Source of the DNA: an uncultured Pelagibacteraceae bacterium
GTDB taxonomy: Bacteria > Pseudomonadota > Alphaproteobacteria > Pelagibacterales > Pelagibacteraceae
Direction of reading: 5' to 3'
DNA: 64,000 nucleotides
Assembly: GCA_902573385.1 (NCBI GenBank)
Contig: CACGJS010000001.1
Coordinates: 1 to 64,000 of the forward strand
The notes under the pieces are model-generated. The model was not told where the DNA came from. It did not search any database and saw nothing but the letters and a program-made list of their open reading frames with translations. Below, one piece after another: positions 32,656-43,108 of this stretch (position 1 is its first letter; each line of letters starts with the position of its first letter). Position numbers and translations under genes: made by a program.

Positions 32656-33642
32656 ATGATTAAATTTAAAAATTTTATATTAATAAATTTATTTTTAATT
32701 TTTGTTTCATCTTTTAGCAACTCTTTGGCAGATAATCACAATGTGTTTGAAATATTAGAAAAAATACAAAAAGATCTTAAGACATTAGAAAGAGCGGTTT
32801 ATTCAGATTCTATAAATACTACAACTAACATTACAGATAATACATCAGGTATTTCAAGTGGAAATTCAGAAGAAGCTTTAACAAGACATTTATTAAAATT
32901 ATCAGAAATAGAAAATCAATTTCAAGAACTAACTAATAAATTTGAAGAAATAAATTTTAAGTTAGACAAATTATCAAATAGACTTTCAAAAGTACAAGCA
33001 GATAACCAAATGAGATTTCAAAATTTAGAAAATGGAAATGAAAGCTTAAGCAATGAAACAATTCCTGATACTGAGAAAGAAATAGTTAAAAAATTACCAG
33101 GATCATCAGAGCCTCAAGATCTTGGTTCAATCACTTATAAAGATTCACAACCAACTACTAGCGAACAACTCATTCAGTCAGTAGACACGGTAGGAACAGT
33201 TGTAACAGAAACTTTTGAATCAGTAGAAAAATTATTACCTGATGAGTCACCGGAAAAACAATATGAATTTGCAAGCAGTTTTTTACAGATCGGAGATTAC
33301 AATACTGCAGAGAGAGCATTTGGAGAATTTGTAGAAACAAATCCTAAACATAAGCTAGCCGGAAGTGCACAATATTGGTATGCTGAGACATTTAGAATAA
33401 GACAATTGTATACTGATGCTGCATCTGCTTTTTTGGAGGGGTATCAAAAATATCCTGAAAGTGAGAAAGCTCCTATAAATTTATTAAGACTTGGTGTGTC
33501 GATGATCCAAATCGGAGAAAAAGAACAAGGCTGCAAAATGATAAATGCTTTAAAAGAGACCTATCCAAAGGCAGAACTATCTATTTTGCAAAAAGCAAAA
33601 TTTGAGGCGAAAAAGTTTGATTGTAAAAAACAAAAATCTTAG
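32656..33642 (+). CDS. cpoB: Cell division coordinator CpoB / YbgF
   Basis: 328 residues. Signal peptide (L-I-N-L-F-L-I-F-V-S-S-F-S-N-S-L-A), then a coiled-coil region (about 35-130), a Ser/Thr/Glu linker and C-terminal TPR repeats (Y-E-F-A-S-S-F-L-Q-I-G-D-Y-N-T-A-E; A-Q-Y-W-Y-A-E-T). It acts in the periplasm, linking Tol-Pal with peptidoglycan synthesis in E. coli. Separated from pal by the terminator, so it may have its own promoter. Its 3' end overlaps the tilS frame. Confidence 0.9.
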   Translation: MIKFKNFILINLFLIFVSSFSNSLADNHNVFEILEKIQKDLKTLERAVYSDSINTTTNITDNTSGISSGNSEEALTRHLLKLSEIENQFQELTNKFEEINFKLDKLSNRLSKVQADNQMRFQNLENGNESLSNETIPDTEKEIVKKLPGSSEPQDLGSITYKDSQPTTSEQLIQSVDTVGTVVTETFESVEKLLPDESPEKQYEFASSFLQIGDYNTAERAFGEFVETNPKHKLAGSAQYWYAETFRIRQLYTDAASAFLEGYQKYPESEKAPINLLRLGVSMIQIGEKEQGCKMINALKETYPKAELSILQKAKFEAKKFDCKKQKS

Positions 33643-34639
33643 AATTATTTTAAAACATTTAAATAATAACCAAATACGTAAAATTTTCATAAAATTTAAA
33701 AATCATTTAGATAAAAATGAAAGTTTTGCTGTAGCGGTATCTGGAGGCCCAGATAGTTTATCTTTGTCTTTTTTATCAAAGTGTTTTTCAATAAAGGAAA
33801 GTGTTAAAGTAAAATTCTATATTGTAGACCATAAATTAAGAAAAAATTCATCTTCAGAAGCGAGATTAGTTTGCAATATATTAAAAAAGATTGGAATTAA
33901 TTGCAAGGTATTGACATGGAAGGGGAAAAAACCAATTAGCAATATTCAAGCTATTGCTCGAAAAAAAAGATATTCTCTTTTAATAAGCCAATGTAAAAAA
34001 GATAATATAAATAATCTTCTTTTAGGTCATCACATAGATGATTTATACGAAAATTTCTTGATTAGATTACTTAGAGGAAGCGGACTAAAAGGTTTAACAT
34101 CTTTTGGCAATAAGTCAGAATATAAAGTCAATAATATTAATATTATAAGGCCGTTAATGAGCTTTGAAAAAAATGACTTGATTTATATTTCTAAAAAAGT
34201 TTTTGGTTATTATATCGAGGACCCTTCTAATTTAGATGAAAACTTCAAAAGAATTAAAATTAGAAAATTAATAAGCAATCTAAAACAAGAGGGTTTAGAT
34301 AAAAAAAAACTTAAACTAACAATAAATAATTTAAAAGACTCGGAAGAAACAATTCATTTTTATGTTGAAAAGAATATTGATAATAACACAATCTTTTTTA
34401 AAAGAAAAAATACTTTTTTTGTTAATAATACCTTTTTTGATCAACCCAATGAAATAGTTTTTAGATCTTTATCATTTTTGATTAAGGTAGTTGGAGGTAA
34501 ATATTACAATGCTAGAGGAAAAAATATTCAAAATTTAATCAAAAAAATCAAGAAAGATGAAATAAGAAAAAAAACTACACTTGGTAGATGTTTTATTGAA
34601 AAATTTCAAAAAACCATAATAATTTCAAGAGAAAACTGA
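33602..34639 (+). CDS. tilS: tRNA(Ile)-lysidine synthase TilS
   Basis: 345 residues from a TTG at 33602, which overlaps cpoB by 41 bp; a TTG at 33617 is an alternative. The PP-loop A-V-S-G-G-P-D-S-L-S-L near residue 47 and the G-H-H-I-D-D-L-Y-E-N-F-L-I-R-L-L-R-G-S-G segment are diagnostic. It modifies C34 of the minor tRNA-Ile to lysidine so that AUA is read as Ile, a codon heavily used in this AT-rich DNA. It is shorter than E. coli TilS (432), with a reduced C-terminal region. Confidence 0.92.
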   Translation: MRRKSLIVKNKNLRIILKHLNNNQIRKIFIKFKNHLDKNESFAVAVSGGPDSLSLSFLSKCFSIKESVKVKFYIVDHKLRKNSSSEARLVCNILKKIGINCKVLTWKGKKPISNIQAIARKKRYSLLISQCKKDNINNLLLGHHIDDLYENFLIRLLRGSGLKGLTSFGNKSEYKVNNINIIRPLMSFEKNDLIYISKKVFGYYIEDPSNLDENFKRIKIRKLISNLKQEGLDKKKLKLTINNLKDSEETIHFYVEKNIDNNTIFFKRKNTFFVNNTFFDQPNEIVFRSLSFLIKVVGGKYYNARGKNIQNLIKKIKKDEIRKKTTLGRCFIEKFQKTIIISREN

Positions 34640-34664
34640 TTTATTAGTTAAATTCTGTAACAAT

Positions 34665-34692
34665 TTGACACTTGTTTAATCTATGATAATTC
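34665..34692 (+). promoter_or_regulatory. Putative sigma-70 promoter of ftsH
   Basis: TTGACA (34665-34670) and TAATTC (34687-34692) with a 16-bp spacer lie in the 66-bp gap before ftsH. The perfect -35 stands out. The implied leader is very short. No good sigma-32 (CTTGAA - CCCCAT) match is seen, although ftsH is a heat-shock gene in many bacteria. Confidence 0.45.
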
Positions 34693-34705
34693 TTATCTTA
34701 AATAT

Positions 34706-36598
34706 ATGAACATTAAAAATCTAGCGATGTGGGCTATAATAGTTTTCCTTACTATTGGTCTTTATAACATGTTTAAGAATCCTCAGGGATCGATAAATAC
34801 AAAAAATAATATTATATTTTCAGAATTTTTATCAGAAGTAGAAAATGGAACTGTAGTTAAAGTAGAAATTAAAGGAAAAAATATTAAGGGCATATTATCT
34901 AATGGAAATACATTCTCCACTTATGCTCCAGATGATCCAAATCTTATAGAAAAGCTTTCTGATAAAGGAGTGAGTATTTCAGCTGCACCACTTGAAGATG
35001 AAATGCCTTCGCTACTTGGAATTCTTCTTTCATGGTTTCCGATGTTATTATTAATTGCAGTTTGGATTTTTTTTATGAGACAGATGCAAGGTGGAAAAGG
35101 TGGAGCTATGGGTTTTGGAAAATCAAAAGCAAAAATGATGAATCAATTAAAGGGTAAGGTTACTTTTAATGATGTTGCTGGAGTTGAGGAAGCTAAAGAG
35201 GAAGTTGAAGAAGTTGTTGAATTTTTAAAAGACCCAAAAAAATTTAGTAAGCTTGGAGGAAAAATACCGAGAGGTTGTTTACTAGTCGGGCAACCAGGAA
35301 CAGGTAAAACATTATTAGCAAGAGCAATTGCTGGAGAAGCAGGAGTTCCCTTTTTTACAATATCAGGATCAGATTTTGTTGAAATGTTTGTTGGTGTTGG
35401 GGCTTCTAGAGTTAGAGATATGTTTGAACAAGGAAAAAAACATTCGCCATGTATTATATTCATTGATGAGATAGATGCTGTTGGAAGAAGTAGAGGTGCA
35501 GGTCTTGGTGGTGGAAATGATGAACGAGAACAAACTTTGAACCAATTATTAGTTGAGATGGATGGATTTGATACCAATGAAGGAGTAATAATTATTGCAG
35601 CAACTAATAGGCCCGATGTATTAGACCCAGCTTTGTTAAGACCCGGTAGATTTGATAGACAAGTAGTTGTTGGCCTTCCAGATATTATAGGTAGAGAGAA
35701 AATTTTAAAAGTTCATGTTAAAAAAATTAAAATGGCTCCAGATGTGAAATTAAGAACTATAGCGAGAGGAACTCCAGGTTTTTCAGGGGCAGATTTAGCT
35801 AATATAGTTAATGAAGCAGCATTATTGGCTGCGAGAAAAAATAAAAGAATTGTTACATTAAATGAATTTGAAGAAGCAAGAGACAAAGTAATGATGGGAT
35901 CTGAAAGAAGATCTATGGTAATGACAGAGGAAGAAAAAACTCTAACTGCTTATCATGAGGCTGGACACGCAATAGTAACTATCAATGAAGATGCTGCTCA
36001 TCCTATTCATAAAGCAACTATTATTCCAAGAGGAAGAGCATTAGGAATGGTTATGCAATTACCAGAGAGAGATGAGTTGTCTCAAACAAGAGAACAGCTC
36101 CACGCACAATTAGCTATAGCAATGGGAGGAAGAGTTGCTGAAGAGATAATTTTTGGAGATGACAAAGTAACAACTGGAGCATCTAGTGATATTGAGCAAG
36201 CAACAAAGAGAGCAAGGGCTATGGTAATGAGAGCTGGTTTAAGTAAAGAATTAGGGCCTGTTGCGTATGGAGAAAATGAAGAAGAGGTATTTTTAGGAAG
36301 ATCAGTTGCAAGAACACAAAATATGTCTGAGGAAACCTCAAGAAAAGTTGACTCAGAGATTAGAAAGATTGTGGATAAAGGCTATGAAAGAGCTAGAAAA
36401 GTTTTGACAGAAAAAATTGATGACCTACATAAATTAGCCAAAGCTCTTTTAACATATGAAACATTATCAGGTGATGAAATAGAAAATTTAATAAATAAAA
36501 ATATTTATCCATCAAATAAAGAAGACTTAAAGGTTGAAGATGAAGACAAAAGTTCGACTTTAGGATCAATGGGACTTAAGCCAAAAATAGTTCATTAA
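34706..36598 (+). CDS. ftsH: ATP-dependent zinc metalloprotease FtsH
   Basis: 630 residues. Two membrane helices (about 5-22 and 100-120) flank a periplasmic domain. Walker A G-Q-P-G-T-G-K-T is at 195-202, Walker B is [11 protein letters not shown], the SRH is [16 protein letters not shown], and the zinc site H-E-A-G-H is at 417-421. It degrades membrane proteins and regulators such as sigma-32, whose gene rpoH is at 41091-41984. The start of hflK, encoding a usual FtsH modulator, lies at the right end of the window. Confidence 0.97.
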   Translation: MNIKNLAMWAIIVFLTIGLYNMFKNPQGSINTKNNIIFSEFLSEVENGTVVKVEIKGKNIKGILSNGNTFSTYAPDDPNLIEKLSDKGVSISAAPLEDEMPSLLGILLSWFPMLLLIAVWIFFMRQMQGGKGGAMGFGKSKAKMMNQLKGKVTFNDVAGVEEAKEEVEEVVEFLKDPKKFSKLGGKIPRGCLLVGQPGTGKTLLARAIAGEAGVPFFTISGSDFVEMFVGVGASRVRDMFEQGKKHSPCIIFIDEIDAVGRSRGAGLGGGNDEREQTLNQLLVEMDGFDTNEGVIIIAATNRPDVLDPALLRPGRFDRQVVVGLPDIIGREKILKVHVKKIKMAPDVKLRTIARGTPGFSGADLANIVNEAALLAARKNKRIVTLNEFEEARDKVMMGSERRSMVMTEEEKTLTAYHEAGHAIVTINEDAAHPIHKATIIPRGRALGMVMQLPERDELSQTREQLHAQLAIAMGGRVAEEIIFGDDKVTTGASSDIEQATKRARAMVMRAGLSKELGPVAYGENEEEVFLGRSVARTQNMSEETSRKVDSEIRKIVDKGYERARKVLTEKIDDLHKLAKALLTYETLSGDEIENLINKNIYPSNKEDLKVEDEDKSSTLGSMGLKPKIVH

Positions 36599-36604
36599 TA
36601 TATA

Positions 36605-37657
36605 ATGAAAAAATATTACACAAGAGTGTGTAATTTTTACTATGGTGAAAACTCAATTAAATTAATTAAGCAAAAAAAAAGCTTACCTTTAAATGGTAAT
36701 AAAAAAATTTCTTTTGACCATATAGAAATATTATCAAGAAATTCAAAAAAAAAAATTCACATAAAAGAAGTAAAGAATCTAACAAAAAATTTAAAAAAAA
36801 AGATAAAAAAAGATATTAAAATTATTACTCAAAAAAAAAATAATTTTTCAAATTTAAATTTTAGTAAAATTCCAAATATTATGGGTATTTTGAATTTGAC
36901 CCCTGATAGTTTTTCAGACGGAGGAAAATTTAATAAAGGAAATTTAGGATATGAACAAGCTAAAAATTTATTTAAGTTTGGAGCTGATATAATTGATATA
37001 GGAGGAGAGTCAACTAGACCTAAATCTAAAATTATAAAAAAAGAAATTGAATGGAATAGAATTAAAAAAATATTAACCAAAATAAATAAAAAAATTGTTC
37101 TATCATTAGATACAAGAAAATCAGAAATAATGGAAAATGGAATTAAAAAAGGAGTTAAATTAATCAATGATATTTCAGGATTAAGTTTTGATACACAAAC
37201 AATAGATGTCTTAAAAAAATATAAAATACCTTTTTTTATTCATCATATCCAGGGCACACCATTGACCATGCAAAACAACCCAACATACAAAAACGTATTA
37301 TTAGACATTTATGATTATTTTGAGAAAAAGATAAATTATGTAAGAAAAAATAAAATAAAACATAATAAAATTATACTTGACCCAGGCATAGGTTTTGGAA
37401 AAAATTTGAAACATAATTTGAACTTAATAAGTAATATTTCTATTTTTCATAGTCTTGGTTTTCCTATATTGCTTGGTATGTCAAAAAAAAAATTTATCAA
37501 AGAAATTTCTGGAATTAATGATAGTAGAAAAAGAATTGGAGGAACAGTTAGCTCTACAATATTTGCGATGATGCAAGGAGTTCAAATTTTACGAGTTCAT
37601 GATGTAAAAGAGGTTATTCAAAGCATTAAAGTTTTCAATGAATTATTAAAAAGATAA
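36605..37657 (+). CDS. folP: Dihydropteroate synthase, with N-terminal extension
   Basis: 350 residues. The catalytic barrel begins only near residue 95 with I-M-G-I-L-N-L-T-P-D-S-F-S-D-G-G, followed by D-I-I-D-I-G-G-E-S-T-R-P, I-L-D-P-G-I-G-F-G-K and G-M-S-K-K-K-F-I. The preceding ~90 Lys-rich residues are extra compared with E. coli FolP (about 282) and resemble no domain I can name. It joins p-aminobenzoate to the pterin diphosphate in folate synthesis. It overlaps glmM by one base and begins 6 bp after ftsH; ftsH-folP-glmM order is widely conserved. Confidence 0.92.
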   Translation: MKKYYTRVCNFYYGENSIKLIKQKKSLPLNGNKKISFDHIEILSRNSKKKIHIKEVKNLTKNLKKKIKKDIKIITQKKNNFSNLNFSKIPNIMGILNLTPDSFSDGGKFNKGNLGYEQAKNLFKFGADIIDIGGESTRPKSKIIKKEIEWNRIKKILTKINKKIVLSLDTRKSEIMENGIKKGVKLINDISGLSFDTQTIDVLKKYKIPFFIHHIQGTPLTMQNNPTYKNVLLDIYDYFEKKINYVRKNKIKHNKIILDPGIGFGKNLKHNLNLISNISIFHSLGFPILLGMSKKKFIKEISGINDSRKRIGGTVSSTIFAMMQGVQILRVHDVKEVIQSIKVFNELLKR

Positions 37658-38988
37658 TGAATAAAAAATATTTTGGTACTGATGGAATTAGAGGAACTGT
37701 TAATAAAGGAAATATTAATGGCGACATGTTTTTTAAATTTGGGCTAGCTGCAGGAACTTTTTTTAAAAATCAAAAAAAATCTAAACAAACTGCAATTATT
37801 GCAAAAGATACAAGGTTATCAGGGTATACTTTGGAACCCGCACTTGTATCTGGCCTTACATCAGCAGGCATGCATGTCTATACACTAGGACCTTTACCAA
37901 CAAACGGTCTTGCTATGCTAACTAAATATATGAAGGCAAATATGGGTATAATGATTACTGCTTCACACAACCCCTATTATGATAATGGATTAAAATTATT
38001 TGGTCCAGATGGTTTGAAATTATCAGATAAAATAGAGAGGAAAATCGAAAATTTGATTGACAAAAAAATAGACAAACAATTATCTAACCCAAAAGTCCTT
38101 GGAAGAGTAAAGAGGCTAGAGAATGCAACTGAAGAATATATTAAAATTCTTAAAAAAAATTTTCCTAAAAATTTTAATTTAAAGAAATTAAAAATAGTTA
38201 TCGATTGTGCAAATGGTGCTGGATATAAGTCAGGTCCCAAACTGTTACAGTCTTTAGGAGCTAAAGTGATATCAATAGGTATCAAACCAAATGGCTTAAA
38301 TATAAATGAAAAATGTGGATCTACAGTTCCAAAGAAAATTCAACAAGCTGTTAAGAAATATAGGGCACATATTGGAATTTCTTTAGATGGGGATGCGGAC
38401 AGAGTAATTATGTGTGATGAAAATGCAAATATTATTGATGGCGACCAAATAATAGCAGCATTAGCTAAAAGATGGAAAAATAAAAAAATGTTACGAGGTG
38501 GGGTAATTGGAACTTTAATGTCTAATTATGGTGTAGAAAAATTTTTTAAATTTAACAATATAAAGTTTCTAAGAGCAAATGTTGGTGATCGTTATGTAAA
38601 AGAAAAAATGAAAAAAAATAATTTTAATCTAGGTGGTGAACAATCAGGTCATATTATTCTAGGTAAATTTGCAACAACAGGCGATGGTTTATTGGTTGCT
38701 CTAGAAGTTTTATTTTCATTAAGAAAAGGAAAAAAGGCTAGTACATTTTTTAATGTTTTTAAAAAGACACCTCAAATTTTAGAAAACATAACAGTAAGAG
38801 ATAAAAATATTATAAATGAGATTAAAGTTAAAAAAGCTATTAAATTAACAAAAAACTTAATCAACGGGCAAGGCAGAATGCTTGTTAGAAAATCAGGAAC
38901 TGAACCAAAAATTAGAATAATGGGAGAGAGTCAAAATAAAAAATTACTTATAAAATGTATTAATATCATAAAAAAAGAAATCAGATAA
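37657..38988 (+). CDS. glmM: Phosphoglucosamine mutase
   Basis: 443 residues. F-G-T-D-G-I-R-G at the N-terminus, the phosphoserine loop T-A-S-H-N-P-Y-Y-D-N-G, Mg-binding D-G-D-A-D-R, and C-terminal R-K-S-G-T-E-P-K-I-R phosphate-binding loop. It makes glucosamine-1-phosphate for peptidoglycan and LPS. It starts on the last base of the folP stop. Confidence 0.96.
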   Translation: MNKKYFGTDGIRGTVNKGNINGDMFFKFGLAAGTFFKNQKKSKQTAIIAKDTRLSGYTLEPALVSGLTSAGMHVYTLGPLPTNGLAMLTKYMKANMGIMITASHNPYYDNGLKLFGPDGLKLSDKIERKIENLIDKKIDKQLSNPKVLGRVKRLENATEEYIKILKKNFPKNFNLKKLKIVIDCANGAGYKSGPKLLQSLGAKVISIGIKPNGLNINEKCGSTVPKKIQQAVKKYRAHIGISLDGDADRVIMCDENANIIDGDQIIAALAKRWKNKKMLRGGVIGTLMSNYGVEKFFKFNNIKFLRANVGDRYVKEKMKKNNFNLGGEQSGHIILGKFATTGDGLLVALEVLFSLRKGKKASTFFNVFKKTPQILENITVRDKNIINEIKVKKAIKLTKNLINGQGRMLVRKSGTEPKIRIMGESQNKKLLIKCINIIKKEIR

Positions 38989-38989
38989 G

Positions 38990-39802
38990 ATGAGCCCAAA
39001 ATCAAAAATATTAATAATTGCAGGATCAGACTCATCTGGTGGCGCCGGCATACAAGCTGATATTAAAACGGTCACAGCATTAGGTTCTTATGCCATGACA
39101 TCTATAACAGCAGTTACGATTCAAAATACTACTGGTGTAAAGTCAATAGTTTCAATTAACCCAAGAGAGATATCTAGTCAAATTGAATTTACCTCCAAGG
39201 ATATTAGGCCTGATGCTATAAAAATTGGAATGCTTCACTCTTCAAAAGTAATAAAGTCTGTAATTCATTCATTGAATATTATTAATGTTAAGAAAATAAT
39301 TTTAGACCCAGTTATGATTGCTAAAGGTGGCGCTAGATTGATAGATGAAAAAGCCATTGATTTATTAAAAAATAAATTAATAAAAAAAGTTAGCTTAATA
39401 ACTCCCAACATTCCTGAAGCAGAAATATTAACTAATACTAAAATAAAGACTAAAGAAGATATGATCTTTGCAGCAAGCTTATTGATTAGTATGGGTGCGA
39501 AAAATGTTTTTATAAAAGGAGGACATCTACATTCTAAAAACGTTTATGATATTTTTGTTAATAAAAAAGAGATTGATATTATAAAGAATAGAAGAATTAC
39601 AACCAGCAATACACATGGAACTGGATGCACCTTATCTTCTGCCATTACTACATTTTTTTCATGTGGAAAAACTCTAAAGAAATCTTGTGAGCTAGCCACT
39701 AAGTATGTAAATCAATCCATAAGATCTAATCTTAATTACGGTAAAGGTCATGGTCCAATAAACCATTTAAGTTCAAGTTTTATAGAGAAGAAATTTAGAT
39801 AA
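38990..39802 (+). CDS. thiD: Hydroxymethylpyrimidine/phosphomethylpyrimidine kinase
   Basis: 270 residues of ribokinase fold: [16 protein letters not shown] near the start, [11 protein letters not shown], and the anion-hole motif [10 protein letters not shown] near residue 205. It phosphorylates HMP and HMP-P for thiamine synthesis, feeding ThiE (19582-20196). In cultured SAR11, HMP must come from outside because thiC is missing. It overlaps purA by one base (TAATG). Confidence 0.93.
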   Translation: MSPKSKILIIAGSDSSGGAGIQADIKTVTALGSYAMTSITAVTIQNTTGVKSIVSINPREISSQIEFTSKDIRPDAIKIGMLHSSKVIKSVIHSLNIINVKKIILDPVMIAKGGARLIDEKAIDLLKNKLIKKVSLITPNIPEAEILTNTKIKTKEDMIFAASLLISMGAKNVFIKGGHLHSKNVYDIFVNKKEIDIIKNRRITTSNTHGTGCTLSSAITTFFSCGKTLKKSCELATKYVNQSIRSNLNYGKGHGPINHLSSSFIEKKFR

Positions 39803-41094
39803 TGAAAAATGTAGTTGTCGTTGGTTCACAGTGGGGAGATGAAGGAAAAGGAAAAATAGTTGATTGGTTGTCTGACCAGGCAGATGTTGTTATTCGTTTC
39901 CAAGGTGGTCATAATGCTGGACATACATTGGTAATCGATGGAGTTACATATAAATTAAGATTGCTTCCTTCAGGAATTGTTAGAAAAAATAAAATATCAA
40001 TAATCGGTAATGGGGTTGTTGTTGATCCTTGGGCTTTATTAGAGGAAATTGAAGAAATAAAATCTAAAGGTGTCAATGTAAGTGAGGAAAATTTTATAGT
40101 TTCAGAATCTGCAAATCTTATCCTACCTTTTCACAGAGAAATGGATGAAATTAGAGAAGATGCGGCTGGTAAAAGCAAAATTGGAACTACTAGACGTGGA
40201 ATAGGTCCTGCATATGAAGATAAAGTAGGAAGAAGATCTATTCGAGTTATGGATTTAAGGTCTGAGAGCAATCTTGATCATAGATTAGAAACAGTATTAT
40301 TACATCATAACGCAATTAGAAAAGGACTTGGAAAAAAAATATATAAAAAAGATCAACTTAAAAAAGAACTTTTAAAAATAGCTCCAAAAATATTGAAATT
40401 TTCACAACCAGTTTGGCTTAGAATAGACGAGTATAAACGACAAGGAAAAAAGATATTATTTGAAGGTGCACAAGGAATTTTATTAGATGTTGATCATGGA
40501 ACATATCCATTTGTAACATCTTCAAATACTGTTGCATCTAGTGCGGCAACTGGTACTGGTTGTGGACCAAATTCAATTAATTATGTTCTTGGAATAACAA
40601 AAGCTTACACGACCAGAGTGGGAGAAGGACCCTTTCCAACAGAATTGCATGATCATACTGGAGAGTTACTTGGTTCAAGAGGAAAAGAATTTGGAACAGT
40701 TACAAGTAGAAAAAGAAGATGTGGATGGTTTGATGGAGTTTTGGTGAGACAAACAATTAAAATTTCAGGCATTGATGGCATAGCATTAACTAAATTAGAT
40801 GTTTTGGATGAATTAGATGAAATTAAAATGTGTATCGAATACGATCTAGATGGAAAAAAAATAGACTATCTTCCTGCAGCTGTTGAAGATCAATTAAAGA
40901 TAAAACCTATTTATAAAAAATTCCCTGGTTGGAAAACGGCAACTAATGGAATTAAAAACATTGAAGCCCTTCCAGAGAATGCAAAAAACTATATTTATGC
41001 TTTAGAAGATTTTATTGGTACAAAAATTTCAAGTATATCAACTAGCCCAGAACGAGAAGACACAATTCTTTTAGAAAATCCTTTTGAAGTTTAA
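39802..41094 (+). CDS. purA: Adenylosuccinate synthetase
   Basis: 430 residues. GTP-binding [41 protein letters not shown] and [11 protein letters not shown] are all canonical. It converts IMP and Asp to adenylosuccinate. Its TAA shares the palindrome TTAA (41091-41094) with the rpoH stop codon on the opposite strand. Confidence 0.97.
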   Translation: MKNVVVVGSQWGDEGKGKIVDWLSDQADVVIRFQGGHNAGHTLVIDGVTYKLRLLPSGIVRKNKISIIGNGVVVDPWALLEEIEEIKSKGVNVSEENFIVSESANLILPFHREMDEIREDAAGKSKIGTTRRGIGPAYEDKVGRRSIRVMDLRSESNLDHRLETVLLHHNAIRKGLGKKIYKKDQLKKELLKIAPKILKFSQPVWLRIDEYKRQGKKILFEGAQGILLDVDHGTYPFVTSSNTVASSAATGTGCGPNSINYVLGITKAYTTRVGEGPFPTELHDHTGELLGSRGKEFGTVTSRKRRCGWFDGVLVRQTIKISGIDGIALTKLDVLDELDEIKMCIEYDLDGKKIDYLPAAVEDQLKIKPIYKKFPGWKTATNGIKNIEALPENAKNYIYALEDFIGTKISSISTSPEREDTILLENPFEV

Positions 41095-41984
41095 TTAATA
41101 GGTAGTAAATTTCTTGATTTAGCTGCATTGAGCATATGCTTTTGAATTTTTTCAAAAGCTTTGTTTTCTATTTGTCTAACCCTTTCTCTACTAATTTTAT
41201 ACTTTTTACTTAACTCTTCAAGAGTTGTTGTTTCTTCATTTAATCTTCTTGAATATAAAATTTCTTTTTCTCTGTTATTTAAAATCTTAATAGAATCAAT
41301 TAGTAAATCTTTTCTATTCTTCATTTCTTCTTGTTGAGCAAACTTTAAGTCATGATCAAGCTCTTTATCAGCTAACCAATCTTGCCACTCATCACCATCC
41401 TCACCAACTGGAGCATTTAATGAAAATTCTTTACCTGACAACCTTCTATTCATTGAAACAACTTCATCTTTGCTTACATCTAGCTTTTCTGCAATTTCAT
41501 TTACATGCTCTTCTCTTAAATCTCCTTCACTTTTTGGAGCAATTTGGTTTTTTATTTTTTTTAGATTAAAAAATAATTTTTTTTGAGCTGTTGTTGTACC
41601 TATTTTTACTAAGCTCCAGGACCTTAGAATATACTCTTGAATTGAAGCTTTAATCCACCACATTGCATAAGTTGCTAGTCTAAAACCTTTCTCAGGTTCA
41701 AATTTCTTAACCGCTTGCATTAAACCAACATTGCCTTCAGAAATCATTTCATTGATTGGCAACCCATAACCTTTGTAACCCATTGCAATTTTGGCAACTA
41801 ATCTTAGATGACTTGTTACAAGTTTTTCAGCTGACTTAATACTACCTGTGGTCTTCCAATTTTTTGCTAGCATATATTCTTCTTCGGCATCTAGCATTGG
41901 AAATTTTTTAATTTGTGCAAGATAAATAGATAGACCACCTTCATTTGAAAGTGTAGGAAGATTATTATTAGTTGTTGCTGCCAT
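41091..41984 (-). CDS. rpoH: RNA polymerase sigma-32 factor RpoH
   Basis: 297 residues. Region 1.2 [14 protein letters not shown] is followed by region 2 with [13 protein letters not shown] and [14 protein letters not shown]. The RpoH box Q-K-K-L-F-F-N-L separates it from RpoD. The C-terminal region 4 HTH is [12 protein letters not shown]. It directs heat-shock transcription. It is convergent with purA and probably co-directional with rluD. Confidence 0.95.
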   Translation of the reverse strand: MAATTNNNLPTLSNEGGLSIYLAQIKKFPMLDAEEEYMLAKNWKTTGSIKSAEKLVTSHLRLVAKIAMGYKGYGLPINEMISEGNVGLMQAVKKFEPEKGFRLATYAMWWIKASIQEYILRSWSLVKIGTTTAQKKLFFNLKKIKNQIAPKSEGDLREEHVNEIAEKLDVSKDEVVSMNRRLSGKEFSLNAPVGEDGDEWQDWLADKELDHDLKFAQQEEMKNRKDLLIDSIKILNNREKEILYSRRLNEETTTLEELSKKYKISRERVRQIENKAFEKIQKHMLNAAKSRNLLPIN

Positions 41985-42026
41985 AATATAAGTTTATTTA
42001 ATTAACTTTAATAATATTTCAATACT

Positions 42027-43007
42027 TTATTTATTAGTGTTTCTAAGTAATTTTAGTATATTTTCAAGGTCTTGTGGCAGAACTGATGAAAAAATCATTT
42101 CTTTATTAGTTTTAGGGTGAATAAATCCTAGTGTTTTTGCATGAAGAAACTGTCTATCCAATTTATAAATTAAATTTTCTAAATTAGTTGCTATATTTTT
42201 AAGTTTTTTATATTTTTTTTTATATTTATTATCTCCAAGAATACTATTACCCATATGTTTCATATGAACTCTTATTTGGTGGGTTCTTCCAGTTTCAAGT
42301 TTACATTCAACTAGACTTAGTGTTGGGGTTTTATCATTCTCAAAAATTTCAAGAGTTTTATAATTTGTGATAGCTCTTTTTCCTTTAGAGTCACTTACTT
42401 CCATCATTTGTCTATTTTTTGAACTTCTAGTTATAAAAGTATCAATTCTACCTGAGGAAGGTCTAAGCTTTCCCCAAATTAAAAGTTGGTAAATTCTAGT
42501 AATTGTATGTTTGCTAAATTGAAGAGATAGGTTTTCATGAGTTTCGTTATTTTTGGCTATGACAATTAATCCTGAAGTATCTTTATCAATTCTATGAACA
42601 ATACCTGGCCGAAGTTCATCACCGATTGTTGAAAGAGCATTTTTATTATAACTCATTAAAGCATTTACGATCGTTCGATCATAATTTCCAGCTCCTGGAT
42701 GCATAATAATACCCGAAGGTTTATTTATTATTAATAAATCTTTGTCTTCATGAATAATCTCAAGTTTAAAATCGTATGGTTTTAAAGAAGGTATCTTAGG
42801 TTTTGGAATTTCAAGTATTAAAATATCTCCTTTAGATACTTTTTTAGAAGGAGTATTTATTATTCTATTATTTAACTTTAATTTTTTTTTTAAGATTAAA
42901 TTTTTAATTCTTGTTCTACTAATCAACTTCTCTCTTTTGTTTATAAAAACATCAACTCTTAGACTATTTTCATCTGACTTTACTATTAAATTAATGTTTT
43001 TTTTCAT
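42027..43007 (-). CDS. rluD: Ribosomal large subunit pseudouridine synthase RluD/RluC family
   Basis: 326 residues. An N-terminal S4 RNA-binding domain (S-R-T-R-I-K-N-L-I-L-K-K-K-L-K-L-N) precedes the RluA-type catalytic domain: I-I-N-K-P-S-G-I-I-M-H-P-G-A-G, catalytic Asp in H-R-I-D-K-D-T-S-G-L, and T-G-R-T-H-Q-I-R-V-H. It lies upstream of rpoH, as in many alphaproteobacteria, which favours RluD. Confidence 0.92.
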   Translation of the reverse strand: MKKNINLIVKSDENSLRVDVFINKREKLISRTRIKNLILKKKLKLNNRIINTPSKKVSKGDILILEIPKPKIPSLKPYDFKLEIIHEDKDLLIINKPSGIIMHPGAGNYDRTIVNALMSYNKNALSTIGDELRPGIVHRIDKDTSGLIVIAKNNETHENLSLQFSKHTITRIYQLLIWGKLRPSSGRIDTFITRSSKNRQMMEVSDSKGKRAITNYKTLEIFENDKTPTLSLVECKLETGRTHQIRVHMKHMGNSILGDNKYKKKYKKLKNIATNLENLIYKLDRQFLHAKTLGFIHPKTNKEMIFSSVLPQDLENILKLLRNTNK

Positions 43008-43030
43008 AAAATGTAATATTAATACTATAT

Positions 43031-43107
43031 GCGCTTGTAGCTCAACTGGATAGAGCGCCTGACTTCGGATCAGGAGGTTCTGGGTTCGACTCCTAGCAGG
43101 CGCACCA
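43031..43107 (+). tRNA. tRNA-Arg (TCG)
   Basis: 77 nt including encoded CCA. Acceptor GCGCTTG pairs with CAGGCGC (one G:U). The anticodon stem CCTGA/TCAGG carries loop CTTCGGA, anticodon TCG at 43065-43067. The T arm is CTGGG-TTCGACT-CCTAG. It is divergent from rluD and ends one base before the stop codon of the ABC permease on the other strand. Confidence 0.96.
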
Positions 43108-43108
43108 C

